From Pedobacter sp. FW305-3-2-15-E-R2A2 (lineage in GTDB: Bacteria > Bacteroidota > Bacteroidia > Sphingobacteriales > Sphingobacteriaceae), in assembly GCF_038446955.1 (NCBI RefSeq), contig NZ_CP151803.1:930001-994000 (forward strand): DNA of 64,000 nt. Direction: 5' to 3'. Both the position numbers and the translations under genes were made by a program. Every line of letters starts with the position of its first letter. Within the stretch, counting starts at the first letter, position 1. This document shows, piece by piece, positions 35,290 to 45,950 of the stretch. A model generated the notes under the pieces. That model was not told the origin of the DNA. It saw nothing but the letters and a program-made list of their open reading frames with translations, and ran no database searches.

Positions 35290-36081
35290 ATGAAAGCTCC
35301 TGATCCTCTTTTTGTTACTTATTGGCTAGGCTACGCAAATCAAAAGATGATCATTGAAGAGCTCCCGAATGGAATTGACGTCATCAATCTGTTCCTGATT
35401 AATCTGGATCCTCAAAAGACATTGCAACACCTGTATCTGACCAGTAACGGAATGACCTGGGCCAGTATTCTGGCAGGGGTAAGGATACAGCAAAACAGAG
35501 GGGTTAAAGTTTTGGCATCCATTATTAGCTCGCCCAATCCACAAATATCCTGGAATACCATTACTGATCCTGCGGCTTTTGCAGCAGATGTTTACGATCT
35601 GGTGGTGAATACCTGGGGATTGGATGGAATAGATATTGACCCTGAAATGGGAGGAGATATTCCCAATGAGACATTTATTGAAGTAGTTTGGCAACTGTCT
35701 AAATATTTTGGGCCCAGGTCTAAAACCGGGAAGACGATGAGTTATGTCACCTACCAATACTATGCAGATGAACAATTATTGAAACAATGTAATGGATTGT
35801 TTGATTATGTGGCATTGATGGGGTATTTCTGGGATCTAGAAACAATGATTAGCCAATTTGAATTGTATGCAGGTCTGGTGAGCAGTAAGAAATTGTTGTT
35901 TGGCGTACAACCTGGTCATCATCAGGCCACTTCGTTAGGGGAGGCAATTCAGTTGAGCAAATGGCAGCCTGATAACGGACTAAAGGGAGGGATGATGCTT
36001 TTTAACATTAATATAGATAAAGACTTTCACTATACAAACGGGTTGATTAAGATGCTTAAATCTAGGGAGTTGACATCATAA
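35290..36081 (+). CDS. GH18-like glycosidase without signal peptide
   Basis: The product has 263 residues. The motif DGIDIDPE (Asp112 to Glu119) is the GH18 active-site strand, with Glu119 as acid and Asp117 next to it. VKVLASI earlier and the closing strands (YVALMGYF, LFGVQPGH, GGMMLFNINID) fit a compact barrel of the EndoS/EndoH-like or chitinase type. It lacks an obvious signal peptide or carbohydrate module and is shorter than most chitinases. Possible substrates are chitin fragments or N-glycans. Confidence 0.78.
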   Translation: MKAPDPLFVTYWLGYANQKMIIEELPNGIDVINLFLINLDPQKTLQHLYLTSNGMTWASILAGVRIQQNRGVKVLASIISSPNPQISWNTITDPAAFAADVYDLVVNTWGLDGIDIDPEMGGDIPNETFIEVVWQLSKYFGPRSKTGKTMSYVTYQYYADEQLLKQCNGLFDYVALMGYFWDLETMISQFELYAGLVSSKKLLFGVQPGHHQATSLGEAIQLSKWQPDNGLKGGMMLFNINIDKDFHYTNGLIKMLKSRELTS

Positions 36082-36179
36082 CCGGGCACCCTACATAAAA
36101 TTATATTGCTCTCAGGCACGTGAACGGGGTAGATTCTCAGGATTTACCGCCGTTTACTATTCTCCCTAAAGAAAGCTGC

Positions 36180-36803
36180 TTATAATTTCTCTATTGATTT
36201 TCCGAAATACCAGCAGATCCAGCTAAAGAAAGGCGCGGCAATTACATCTGCCGTATAATGTACGTGTTGAACCAATAGCAACACCGCGATGATTCCGGAA
36301 GCGATAAAGGCAATTGTTTTCTCTCGCTTTTTCTCCAGGCATAAGGCACCCAGAAAGAGCGTAGCTGTATGTCCGGAAAAGAAAAGGTCTTTTGTAATCA
36401 CATTCGAACCGTAGAAGACTATGGAACAGGGATCTACCAGTTCTATGATTTCTTTTGGCGGATGAAGAGGAACGATGGAAATGGTAATGATCCTTGCCGC
36501 ACAAAGAAATATATAGGCCCATAATGCGGTGAGACAAATCGAAGTGTTTCTGGACATGCGTATCAGAAAAAAGATAGACATTCCGTAAAGTAAAATAAAT
36601 ATATACAGAGAAACGTCAATAGCCGGAATCTGAGCCAATACCCAGTCATTGAGTGTATATCCTTTCTCCCTATTTTCAACATAGGAGAAGAAATGGGGGA
36701 TAAAAATCAGAATCAATGCAAGAATAAAGATTCCCAGGATAAATTTAAGTCTGAATGGCGGGTAATCCCAGGCAATTTGCCAGGAGAATTGTTTAAACTG
36801 CAT
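36180..36803 (-). CDS. Sphingomyelin synthase-like / PAP2_C membrane protein
   Basis: The product has 207 residues and about six membrane segments. KDLFFSGHTATLFL (His145) and HYTADVIAA (His182, Asp186) match the C-terminal catalytic motifs of sphingomyelin synthase and PAP2_C proteins, where two His and one Asp form the active site. The first phosphatase motif is not evident. Bacteroidota make sphingolipids, so transfer or removal of a phospho-head group on ceramide is plausible; the reaction is inference. It is transcribed alone. Confidence 0.72.
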   Translation of the reverse strand: MQFKQFSWQIAWDYPPFRLKFILGIFILALILIFIPHFFSYVENREKGYTLNDWVLAQIPAIDVSLYIFILLYGMSIFFLIRMSRNTSICLTALWAYIFLCAARIITISIVPLHPPKEIIELVDPCSIVFYGSNVITKDLFFSGHTATLFLGALCLEKKREKTIAFIASGIIAVLLLVQHVHYTADVIAAPFFSWICWYFGKSIEKL

Positions 36804-36947
36804 TAAAAGGTTTTGTTGGTATTTCTAAATATAAATTGAACAAATAACGGAATTAATCCCCTATAAAAGAATAACCTGACTAAGAAATATTAATTATTCT
36901 ACGAAAAAAACAAGATGTTTAAACAGGTAATTTGGTACTTATTGCAA

Positions 36948-38150
36948 TTAAAACAAACTGAGTTGATTCTTTGAGGGAGGTTTTGCATCACCAAAAACAG
37001 TTTTACCTCTATATTTCCAGGAATCGTTGCGTTCTTTTTGAATCAATTCTTCAAAATTATCATTTGGCATGAAGTCTTTTTCTGCTTTTCGGGCAAGTTC
37101 TCCTAATTTAAGGATCGCCTGTTGTTTGTCCGACTGACCGATCCTGGCTTGCTGGATGGCTTTCCCAAGCACCTGGATCGTCTCATCATAGACTTTTAGG
37201 GGAACAGGAAAAGGATGACCATCTTTTCCGCCATGGGCGAAGGAAAAACGTGCAGGGTCTGTAAAACGGGAAGGCGTCCCATAAATAACTTCACTAACCA
37301 ATGCCAGAGACTGTAATGTTCTTGGTCCAAGACCTTCCAGTAATAGCAATTCTTCAAAATCTGCCGGACGTTTTTCTTGTGTGAGCCATAACATGGCACC
37401 CAGGCGTTTTAGGTCTATATCTTTTGCTTTTACTTCATGACGGTTGGGCATGATCAGTTTTCTGACTTCTTTGAGGATGCGTTCCGGACTTTCTGTTGTC
37501 ATGGATAACATGGTGCTGCGGGAAGTCCGAGCTTCTTTTGCAACAAGATTTAAGATCTGGCCCTGGTTGATGCCACAAATTCCGGTGTGAGGTTCTTCTA
37601 CAAAAGAAGCCAGAGCAGAAGAGTGCCAGTGGTACCTTCTGGCAGTAGCACTATCATTTCGCATTCCTTGCTGAACGACAGTCCACAATCCCGCTGAATT
37701 GACTATAAAATTATGGGTGTAGAGCTGGAAGCCATCCTGGATAGCGGTATTGTCTACCTTAGCACTCAACCTGCTACACCTTACCAGTTCATTGCCGTCA
37801 AGACCGGTATGTTGAGCGATGTTTAACAATTCAGCCGGAGTTTGTCTGGACTTCAGGCCTTTTCCTCCGCAAATATAAATGCCCAATTCCTTGCTCCTGG
37901 GATTGATGGCCCCTTTTAAAGCGCCCATTACTGAGGTGGTAATCCCTGAGGAATGCCAGTCCATTCCCATTACCGCACCCAGGCTTTGAAACCAGAATGG
38001 ATCACTTAAACGACGTAAGACTTCGGCCGTGCCATATTCTGCAATGATTGCTTCTGTGATGGCAAGCCCTAAACGAGACATGCGTTCTGCAAGCCATTTG
38101 GGCACATAGCCATAATGTAGTGGCAGATCGGCAGTTCCGGAGGATTTCAT
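36948..38150 (-). CDS. DUF763 domain protein
   Basis: ATG 38150 gives 400 residues starting MKSSGTADLPLHYGYVPKWL, the typical DUF763 opening; a longer frame upstream only translates the 71-bp repeat and is rejected. Conserved parts include MGMDWHSSGITTSVMGALKG, YHWHSSAL and the helix-hairpin-helix-like LLLEGLGPRTLQSLALVSEV. The HhH-like part suggests nucleic acid binding; the function of the family is unknown, though it is found in bacteria and archaea. A -7 element TAAATTTG lies 6 bases before the ATG. Confidence 0.88.
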   Translation of the reverse strand: MKSSGTADLPLHYGYVPKWLAERMSRLGLAITEAIIAEYGTAEVLRRLSDPFWFQSLGAVMGMDWHSSGITTSVMGALKGAINPRSKELGIYICGGKGLKSRQTPAELLNIAQHTGLDGNELVRCSRLSAKVDNTAIQDGFQLYTHNFIVNSAGLWTVVQQGMRNDSATARRYHWHSSALASFVEEPHTGICGINQGQILNLVAKEARTSRSTMLSMTTESPERILKEVRKLIMPNRHEVKAKDIDLKRLGAMLWLTQEKRPADFEELLLLEGLGPRTLQSLALVSEVIYGTPSRFTDPARFSFAHGGKDGHPFPVPLKVYDETIQVLGKAIQQARIGQSDKQQAILKLGELARKAEKDFMPNDNFEELIQKERNDSWKYRGKTVFGDAKPPSKNQLSLF

Positions 38151-38156
38151 TACTAA

Positions 38157-38164
38157 CAAATTTA
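38157..38164 (-). promoter_or_regulatory. -7 element of the DUF763 gene
   Basis: On the minus strand TAAATTTG matches TAnnTTTG and ends 6 bases before the ATG, allowing only a very short leader. No clear -33 element. Confidence 0.35.
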
Positions 38165-38209
38165 GTAAAAAAATCATCAATAAATGAATTTTGTAGACTT
38201 TAGCGTAAC

Positions 38210-38280
38210 AACAAGAAAGGGATGCTCCATCCAGACGCATCCCTTTTCTAACCAAATATAAACCTGTATGAAACGGTTTT
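38210..38280. repeat. 71-bp dispersed repeat, copy A
   Basis: It matches 43044-43114 in the same orientation at 67 of 71 positions. It contains a 10-bp hairpin, AAAGGGATGC (38216-38225) with GCATCCCTTT (38237-38246) and an 11-base loop. On the plus strand it ends in a CTAACCAAA-type leader followed by an ATG (38268). Confidence 0.85.
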
Positions 38281-38373
38281 TTCTTAAATATCGTTATCTT
38301 AATTTCTGCTATGTATACATGAATTATGCCAAAATATATAATTAGCTTAATGGTATCGTTTTTTTACTTTTCT

Positions 38374-38792
38374 TCACCAAAGCAAGGCTCCTGTAATGGA
38401 GAGTAAACCGGGTAGCAAACCAATCATCACATATAGTGCTTTAACCGGAGTACCGCCGAAAGTGCCTGCGTGTAAGGGAAAGAAGGTAGCCTCTATCTTT
38501 TCCCAGAATATGGATCAATACTCATCATCCCTAAATCATAAGTGCTGATTTTTCCGTCATTCTGGTACAACCGGAATTCATACGCTTCCTCAGTTGTTGC
38601 ATTGGGATTTAGCCAGGCTATGCCGGTTAAATTTGGGTGCTGCTGACCAATGCTCCTATAAATAGTATCCAGTGGCCATGGCTGTCCTGCAGAGCCACTC
38701 AGCCCCAACAACAAAAGGAAGATGCCGCTGATCAGGCCCAGCCAGCTGTGTAAAGAGAAAATCAGGACCCGTGTGAAATTTATTTTTCTCAT
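38374..38792 (-). pseudogene. Decayed PepSY-associated transmembrane protein
   Basis: An intact start (ATG 38792, overlapping the TonB receptor stop by 4 bases) leads through a membrane helix (SWLGLISGIFLLLLG) and a PepSY-like part to a stop at 38493 after 99 codons. In another frame the sequence continues as IFWEKIEATFFPLHAGTFGG and LYVMIGLLPGLLSITGALLW, ending at TGA 38374-38376; this is the C-terminal end of PepSY_TM proteins. The usual length is about 370 residues or more, so large internal parts are missing and the frame is shifted. The normal role is a membrane reductase or helper for siderophore iron release. Confidence 0.8.
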
Positions 38793-41155
38793 TTGATCTG
38801 GTAACTTAAACCAATTCTGTAGTTAAAAGGATCTCCCAGACCTCCGGTTACCGTACTTGACCTGCTGCCTGTGAAATAATGTTTATCCGTTAGGTTGTAC
38901 GCATTAAACTGGAGGTTGTATCGACCCTTGCGGTAGTTAACGGCGGCATCAATTACCGTGTATTCCGGAAATAGAAAATTCTGGTTGCTAATGAGACCAA
39001 CCTGATTGCTTACATACCTTAGACCGCCAGCAATTCCCAGGCCCTTAATCAGACCGCTATTGACGTTATATTTTAACCACAGATTGGCCATATGTTTAGG
39101 TGCATTGTTAAAACGATCCCCTTTTTTTCCAAAAGCGCTTGTGCTTAATATGACGTGTTCATTATACGCATATCCCGCTATTACATTAAAGTTGTGTATC
39201 GTTCCCATAGCGGTAAATTCGATTCCTCTGCTTCGTGTTCCATCAATTGCAGCCTGACGGTGGGAATTTTCTTCTGTTGGTGCAGGTGCCAGAATATTGG
39301 CATAATTGATTTGGTAAAGCGATACATTGGTTGACAACTGCCGGTTAAAGAAATCACCTTTATATCCAATTTCATATTGCGTCGCTTTGCGGGTAGGGAA
39401 GGGGCCTCCGGAAAGTACATTGTTGGAAGTCTGAGGATTAAATGATTTAAGATAAGTCCCGTAAATGGAGATATTTTCAGCTGGGAGGTATACCAATCCC
39501 AGGCGAGGGATGAGACCTGAAGCCTGTAACTCATCACCCTGTTTATTGTCCCTGATCGAAAGTGGTGTTTCTTTTGCATTGTACGAATCGTACCTCAGGG
39601 ATAGTAATGCTTTTAACTGTCTGCCGAAACTGATTTGGTCTTGCAGGTATATGCCTACCAGATTTGTAATGCGTTTGTTGTCATCAGACTCTTCTGCTGC
39701 AACCGAAGCTGCCGGTGGATCATTACTATAATCAGGATTAAATATCGAAATTCTGGAGGCCGCTTTGTATTGGTAATCATTTTTAGTCCATCCGTATCTA
39801 TTGTAATCCGCACCTCCGATCAATTGATGTTTTAAGGGACCTGTTTTCGTTTCATAAGCTAAATAAGCGGTGGTCTGAAGACTGAAACGATTGGTTTCCC
39901 AATCCTGGTAACCTCTGCTGATGGAATCATTTTTAATCTTCCCTACAGGTATGTGATCGGTATAATCCAGTATGTTATTGACTACTCTTTGAACTGCGGT
40001 CATTTTCAAACGGTCATTGAAACGATGATTGAAGGTCAGTGTTGCCGAAGTGTTATGGGTTTTTCCATAATCCGTAGGACTTTGAACCGTTAAGTGATCC
40101 GGGTAATAATTGAAATCAAAAGTGCCATCCGGTCTTGTGCGGATAAAGGTCCCATTGTCGTACTGTTGTACGGTCTTTTGATAAGCATAATTGATTTCCA
40201 GATTCAAATCTGTTTTATCAGAAAAGAGGTAAGTTAAGGAAGGGGCAATGAAGATGTTTTCTTTGTTTTGACCGTCACGAAAGCTTTTCGATTTGTCATA
40301 TCCTATAATAGCGCGGTAAAGCAGTTTCTTATTTCCGGACAATGGTCCTGTCAGGTCAAGGGATGCCCTGCGGAAATTCCAGCTGCCCAGCGCTAATTCT
40401 ATGCCGTATCTGTTTTGCGCCATTGGTTTTTTGGTCATGAAATTGACCACACCACCGGGTGCACCTTCACTAAATAAAGCGCCCGAGGGACCACGTAAAA
40501 GCTCCACTGACTCTACATTATACAACAAGGGCTGCTGACTCCATAAAAATAGATTTCCCCGGATTCCGTTATACAGTAGAAAACTGGCATCTGTTGGCGA
40601 ATAAGCGGTGAATCCACGCATATTGAAAGAGCCATTTCCATTATTTGCTTTCATTCCCGTAAACGTACCTGCGATCTCGTTTAAGGTGAAAGCCTGACGG
40701 TCTTTTATCGCCTGAGCCGATATGATTTGTACCGATTGGGGCGTACTTAATAATGGAACATCCATTCGGGTAGAACTGCTGGAATTTTGAACCTGATATG
40801 GATTCTTTATACCACTAATGACCACTTCTTTCAATTCTTGCTTACTTTTAGACAATTGTAAGTTGAGGATCGCAGTTTTTCCCGTTTTGATGATCAGGTC
40901 TTGTTTACTGGCAGTATATCCGACATTAGAAACGATCAGCATATAAATTCCGGCAGGAATAGCATTTAAAATGAAATTTCCTTCTAAATCCGTTTTCGTG
41001 CGGATGTCCGTGTTTTGGAACTGAATGGAAGCACCTGATAGGGGCTCCCCCTGAAAGGACACGATATTGCCTTTTAACGATCCGGTGCCTGATTGTGCAA
41101 GTAATTTACTGCTGAGGAGGAATAAAAATATAATAGAGAAAACCTTGATTTTCAT
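38789..41155 (-). CDS. TonB-dependent siderophore receptor
   Basis: The product has 788 residues. A signal peptide (ending LLAQ) is followed by a carboxypeptidase-regulatory-like domain (about 24-100), the plug (about 120-240; SVELLRGPSGALFSEGAPGG) and a 22-strand barrel ending in aromatic-rich strands and Lys at the C-terminus. It matches the siderophore (FhuA/FpvA-like) branch. It takes up a ferric siderophore with energy from TonB. The gene next to it, which should be the PepSY partner, is decayed, so the receptor may still work but without its usual partner. Confidence 0.92.
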   Translation of the reverse strand: MKIKVFSIIFLFLLSSKLLAQSGTGSLKGNIVSFQGEPLSGASIQFQNTDIRTKTDLEGNFILNAIPAGIYMLIVSNVGYTASKQDLIIKTGKTAILNLQLSKSKQELKEVVISGIKNPYQVQNSSSSTRMDVPLLSTPQSVQIISAQAIKDRQAFTLNEIAGTFTGMKANNGNGSFNMRGFTAYSPTDASFLLYNGIRGNLFLWSQQPLLYNVESVELLRGPSGALFSEGAPGGVVNFMTKKPMAQNRYGIELALGSWNFRRASLDLTGPLSGNKKLLYRAIIGYDKSKSFRDGQNKENIFIAPSLTYLFSDKTDLNLEINYAYQKTVQQYDNGTFIRTRPDGTFDFNYYPDHLTVQSPTDYGKTHNTSATLTFNHRFNDRLKMTAVQRVVNNILDYTDHIPVGKIKNDSISRGYQDWETNRFSLQTTAYLAYETKTGPLKHQLIGGADYNRYGWTKNDYQYKAASRISIFNPDYSNDPPAASVAAEESDDNKRITNLVGIYLQDQISFGRQLKALLSLRYDSYNAKETPLSIRDNKQGDELQASGLIPRLGLVYLPAENISIYGTYLKSFNPQTSNNVLSGGPFPTRKATQYEIGYKGDFFNRQLSTNVSLYQINYANILAPAPTEENSHRQAAIDGTRSRGIEFTAMGTIHNFNVIAGYAYNEHVILSTSAFGKKGDRFNNAPKHMANLWLKYNVNSGLIKGLGIAGGLRYVSNQVGLISNQNFLFPEYTVIDAAVNYRKGRYNLQFNAYNLTDKHYFTGSRSSTVTGGLGDPFNYRIGLSYQIK

Positions 41156-41325
41156 TTTTGTATTTGTTTTTTTTAAAATAATGAAGGAGACCAGGCTAAA
41201 AAGCAGGGTCTGTATTAGGGAGATGAAAGACTTATATTTTCAGGAAAAATTCTTCAACAAAAGACAGGCTTCTTTAAATGAAGTCGTGTTCCATGCGGAA
41301 ATAGAATTTTCAAAAAATAAAAAGA

Positions 41326-41709
41326 TTAAGCAGCCCTGAACTGGGGTGGTTTAAAAATATCGTTGGAAAATGAGGAAGGTTTAAAATGAAGGTAAAAGGG
41401 ATTAAAGTCTCTTCTTTGAAGTGACAGCAGGCATTCTACTATTTTAATCCGGTTCATTCTGCAGAAAAAAAGAACATTTGCTTTCTCCTGACTTTGAGCT
41501 CTTTGCTTTTCTTCATTTTGCTCGGCCTGTTTTAGTTTTTTTGCTAAAACGCACCTGCCGTTACAATGCATTTGAGGCTTGTCTTTATTCTCACAAAGGG
41601 CATTGGCAATGTAATTCTGATTCATTTTAAACGCCAGCATAATCCCTGCCTTATTAAAGGATTGCAGGGCGATGATCAGGAGTAATAAAATGCAGACGAA
41701 TCTTCTCAA
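41326..41709 (-). CDS. Small protein with CNGRC motif, upstream of the TonB receptor
   Basis: The product has 127 residues. The hydrophobic N-terminus (about 4-25) is a signal or anchor. The motif MHCNGRCVLAKKLKQ (near residues 47-61) recurs in small Bacteroidota proteins beside TonB receptors; a preceding Cys gives a possible three-Cys metal site. The C-terminus is basic and ends PPQFRAA. The receptor gene lies 170 bases downstream on the same strand. A role in metal uptake is inference from position. Confidence 0.6.
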   Translation of the reverse strand: MRRFVCILLLLIIALQSFNKAGIMLAFKMNQNYIANALCENKDKPQMHCNGRCVLAKKLKQAEQNEEKQRAQSQEKANVLFFCRMNRIKIVECLLSLQRRDFNPFYLHFKPSSFSNDIFKPPQFRAA

Positions 41710-41922
41710 TTAATGACTTTTAACGGGTGCAAAGTTATCATAAAATCGGGAAATTCATTTACCGGTAAATTTCTGCCGTTCGGCGGTGTTTTTGTCCACT
41801 TTAGCCATGAGGTACTTTAGTTATTTTAATAGAAACTGCATCTTTAATTTAAATATCAGATGAGGAGCATTGAGGTTCACAATTGCCCACCATCACATTT
41901 AGAAATATTAAATCCTACAGCA

Positions 41923-42159
41923 ATGAATATTGTTATTTTTAAAACTTCAGTTCAGGGAAAAAGCGACCTGATCTCTATAAAGCCAATTATGAACACCCTG
42001 TTCGGGGAAAAGAACTGGTCCTTTGCCTTTGAGGATGTCGATAAGATCCTGAGGGTGGTGAGCTCGGTTCCCTGTGTTGCGGCGGTAAGACAGATTCTAA
42101 TGGACAATGGCTTCCTCTGCGAGGAACTTCCTTATTCACTAGACGAATTCAAGGTTTAA
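41923..42159 (+). CDS. Small protein, 78 residues, ferredoxin-like fold possible
   Basis: ATG 41923 gives 78 residues starting MNIVIFKTSVQGKSDL; ATG 41860 would add 21 residues without matching composition. The strand-helix-strand pattern (IVIFKTSV, LISIKPIMNTLF, WSFAFEDVDKILRVVS, FLCEELPYS) resembles heavy-metal-associated or ACT-like small proteins common in Bacteroidota, but lacks CxxC. Function unknown. Convergent with the following lipoprotein by 2 bases. Confidence 0.55.
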   Translation: MNIVIFKTSVQGKSDLISIKPIMNTLFGEKNWSFAFEDVDKILRVVSSVPCVAAVRQILMDNGFLCEELPYSLDEFKV

Positions 42160-42161
42160 CG

Positions 42162-42953
42162 CTACTTGAATTCTTTAATGTCCACGATCCTGTCGTCGTC
42201 ATTGTATTTCAGAAATGAAATGCTTTTTTTGTTTTTCTGAAAACTATAGTTGTTTTGAATCCAGGCATATACCCCTGGGATATCCTGAGGAACATCTCCC
42301 TTTAATACTTCTGTTGATACTTCAGCTGAAGGATAGTGAACCTGGTATAAAGATCTTTGAACCAGGAAGACCGCAGTTTGTCTGTCTGGAGACATCAATA
42401 AAAACTGGCCCTGAATTCTTTCTGCAGGATTTTGTCTTTTTAGGAGGTAAACCTTGGCATTCACGTTCGTAATAAAGAAATCATTGTCTACCAGATAGCC
42501 TGCAGCACCCACTCTATTGATTCCTTTACTAAATTTTTGATCCTGGCTGCCACTGGAAGCGCGGTACAAACTGATCACTTCCAACCCCTTTCCCTTAAGG
42601 CTGATCAGGTAAGATGGAGCAACTAATCCTGTGCTGTCGGCCAGCTGGACCAATAAACATGTTTTTTGTGTATTGATGAACTGAGCAGAAGTAAATTTAT
42701 CACTGGATTTACTCTTGTCGGAGGCATCGGTTTGAATGCGAACTATAGTATCTCTAAACCTTACGCTGAATTGTTGAGGATTGCTATTAACCACGTTATA
42801 AATGGTCAGGGAATCCGATTTTTGTTCCGGATAACGGTTAAAGCCTTCATTTTTGGTGAGTATCCTTGGAAGGTAGGTTTTCGTTTGTTCCTCTTTTTTA
42901 TTGCATCCAACAGAAAGAGTGATTAAAGCAAGGGCATATAAGAATAGCTTCAT
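42162..42953 (-). CDS. Lipoprotein of unknown function
   Basis: The product has 263 residues. A signal ends in LSVGC followed by NKKEE, so Cys17 is lipidated. The rest is beta-rich with repeated strands and no recognised domain. A -7 element TATCTTTG lies 35 bases upstream on the minus strand. It stands alone between the 78-residue gene and the glycolysis operon. Confidence 0.65.
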   Translation of the reverse strand: MKLFLYALALITLSVGCNKKEEQTKTYLPRILTKNEGFNRYPEQKSDSLTIYNVVNSNPQQFSVRFRDTIVRIQTDASDKSKSSDKFTSAQFINTQKTCLLVQLADSTGLVAPSYLISLKGKGLEVISLYRASSGSQDQKFSKGINRVGAAGYLVDNDFFITNVNAKVYLLKRQNPAERIQGQFLLMSPDRQTAVFLVQRSLYQVHYPSAEVSTEVLKGDVPQDIPGVYAWIQNNYSFQKNKKSISFLKYNDDDRIVDIKEFK

Positions 42954-42987
42954 AACCAGTAAGTAAGAAAGGAAAATTAATTTTCTG

Positions 42988-42995
42988 CAAAGATA
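42988..42995 (-). promoter_or_regulatory. -7 element of the lipoprotein gene
   Basis: TATCTTTG on the minus strand matches TAnnTTTG exactly; the distance to the ATG at 42953 is 34 bases. Confidence 0.45.
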
Positions 42996-43043
42996 AAAAA
43001 GAATAGGATGATTCCTTAGGAAATAATACTATTGATCAATAAA

Positions 43044-43112
43044 AACAAGAAAGGGATGTTCCATCCAGACACATCCCTTTTCTAACCAAATATAAACCTG
43101 TATGAACGGGTT

Positions 43113-43114
<2 letters not shown>
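43044..43114. repeat. 71-bp dispersed repeat, copy B, with gapA terminator hairpin
   Basis: It is the partner of 38210-38280. AAAGGGATGT (43050-43059) and ACATCCCTTT (43071-43080) make the same 10-bp hairpin, but with T-A in place of C-G at one position. It directly follows the gapA stop, so on the minus strand it can act as its terminator (stem then TTTCTTGTTTTT). Confidence 0.85.
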
Positions 43115-44961
<1,847 letters not shown>

Positions 44962-44963
44962 AA

Positions 44964-45950
44964 TTATATTGATAAAACTTTAGTCATCTCCAACAAATCG
45001 CTTTCCAGTTTGAACGTATGTCTTGTTAACGCTTCATCTATACTTGTTGTCTTTACATCATTACCACGTAGACCAACCATTTGCATGGTACTTCCTTTTA
45101 GCAGTTCGTTGATGGCTGCAAAGCCTAAACGACTTCCTAAAATCCGGTCGAAACTACTTGGACTACCGCCACGTTGGAGATGTCCTAATATAGTTACTTT
45201 CGTGTCATAGTGGTTAAATCTTTCCTTAACTTTTTTCGCAACATCGTAAGCACCACCATCTTTATGTCCTTCAGATACAATAACGATGCTGGAAGATTTT
45301 TTTGTAGAAGCACCTACTTCCAGCTGAGAAATCAGCTCATCCAGACTTGTTTCCTTTTCCGGTAACAACACTGCTTCTGCACCGCTGGCGATGGCACTTC
45401 TCAAAGCAATACATCCCGAATCCCTGCCCATTACTTCAATAAAAAATAAGCGGTCATGGGAATCTGCAGTATCTCTGATTTTATCTATCGCTTCAATAAC
45501 GGTGTTTATAGCCGTATCGTATCCAAGCGTAAAGTCAGAACCGTATAAATCATTGTCAATTGTTCCTGGAATTCCGATCACCCGGATGCCGAATTTTTTA
45601 CCGAAGCGTTGCGCACCTGTAAAGGTTCCATCTCCTCCGATTACGACCAATCCATCAATGTCACGGGCTTTTAAGTTCTGAAAAGCCAGCTCCATTCCTT
45701 CTTCAGTTTTAAACTCAAGGCAACGTGCGGTCTTTAATATGGTACCACCAAGGTGAATGATGTTACTAACGGATCTTGCATCCATAGGCTTGATGTTGTT
45801 ACTGATCAATCCCTGATATCCCTGCAAAACCCCAAACATGTTGATACCATTGTATATTCCGGTCCGTACTACTGCTCTGATGCAGGCATTCATTCCGGGA
45901 GCATCTCCTCCTGATGTTAATACGGCGATATTTTTAATATTTGGTTTCAT
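44964..45950 (-). CDS. pfkA: ATP-dependent 6-phosphofructokinase
   Basis: The product has 328 residues. LTSGGDAPGMNACIRAVVR binds ATP; GGDGTF and GTIDNDLYGSDFTLGYDTA are the catalytic loop, with the catalytic Asp in TIDND. It phosphorylates fructose 6-phosphate. It opens the operon pfkA, BadF-type kinase, gapA. A near-consensus -7 element (TATATTCG, minus strand of 45963-45970) is 12 bases upstream. Confidence 0.97.
   Translation of the reverse strand: MKPNIKNIAVLTSGGDAPGMNACIRAVVRTGIYNGINMFGVLQGYQGLISNNIKPMDARSVSNIIHLGGTILKTARCLEFKTEEGMELAFQNLKARDIDGLVVIGGDGTFTGAQRFGKKFGIRVIGIPGTIDNDLYGSDFTLGYDTAINTVIEAIDKIRDTADSHDRLFFIEVMGRDSGCIALRSAIASGAEAVLLPEKETSLDELISQLEVGASTKKSSSIVIVSEGHKDGGAYDVAKKVKERFNHYDTKVTILGHLQRGGSPSSFDRILGSRLGFAAINELLKGSTMQMVGLRGNDVKTTSIDEALTRHTFKLESDLLEMTKVLSI

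Noticed and set aside
38151..38255. Upstream extension of the DUF763 reading frame
   Set aside because: It translates the 71-bp repeat and intergenic DNA; the family's conserved start is at 38150.
38268..38345. Short ORF beginning at the end of repeat copy A (ATG 38268)
   Set aside because: About 25 codons, not shared with copy B beyond the start; likely chance or remnant of a lost gene.
41067..41339. ORF on the plus strand over the TonB receptor start
   Set aside because: It overlaps the signal peptide region of the receptor and has no coding features of its own.
41758..41769. Palindrome TTTACCGGTAAA
   Set aside because: Short, single copy and not clearly placed at a promoter.
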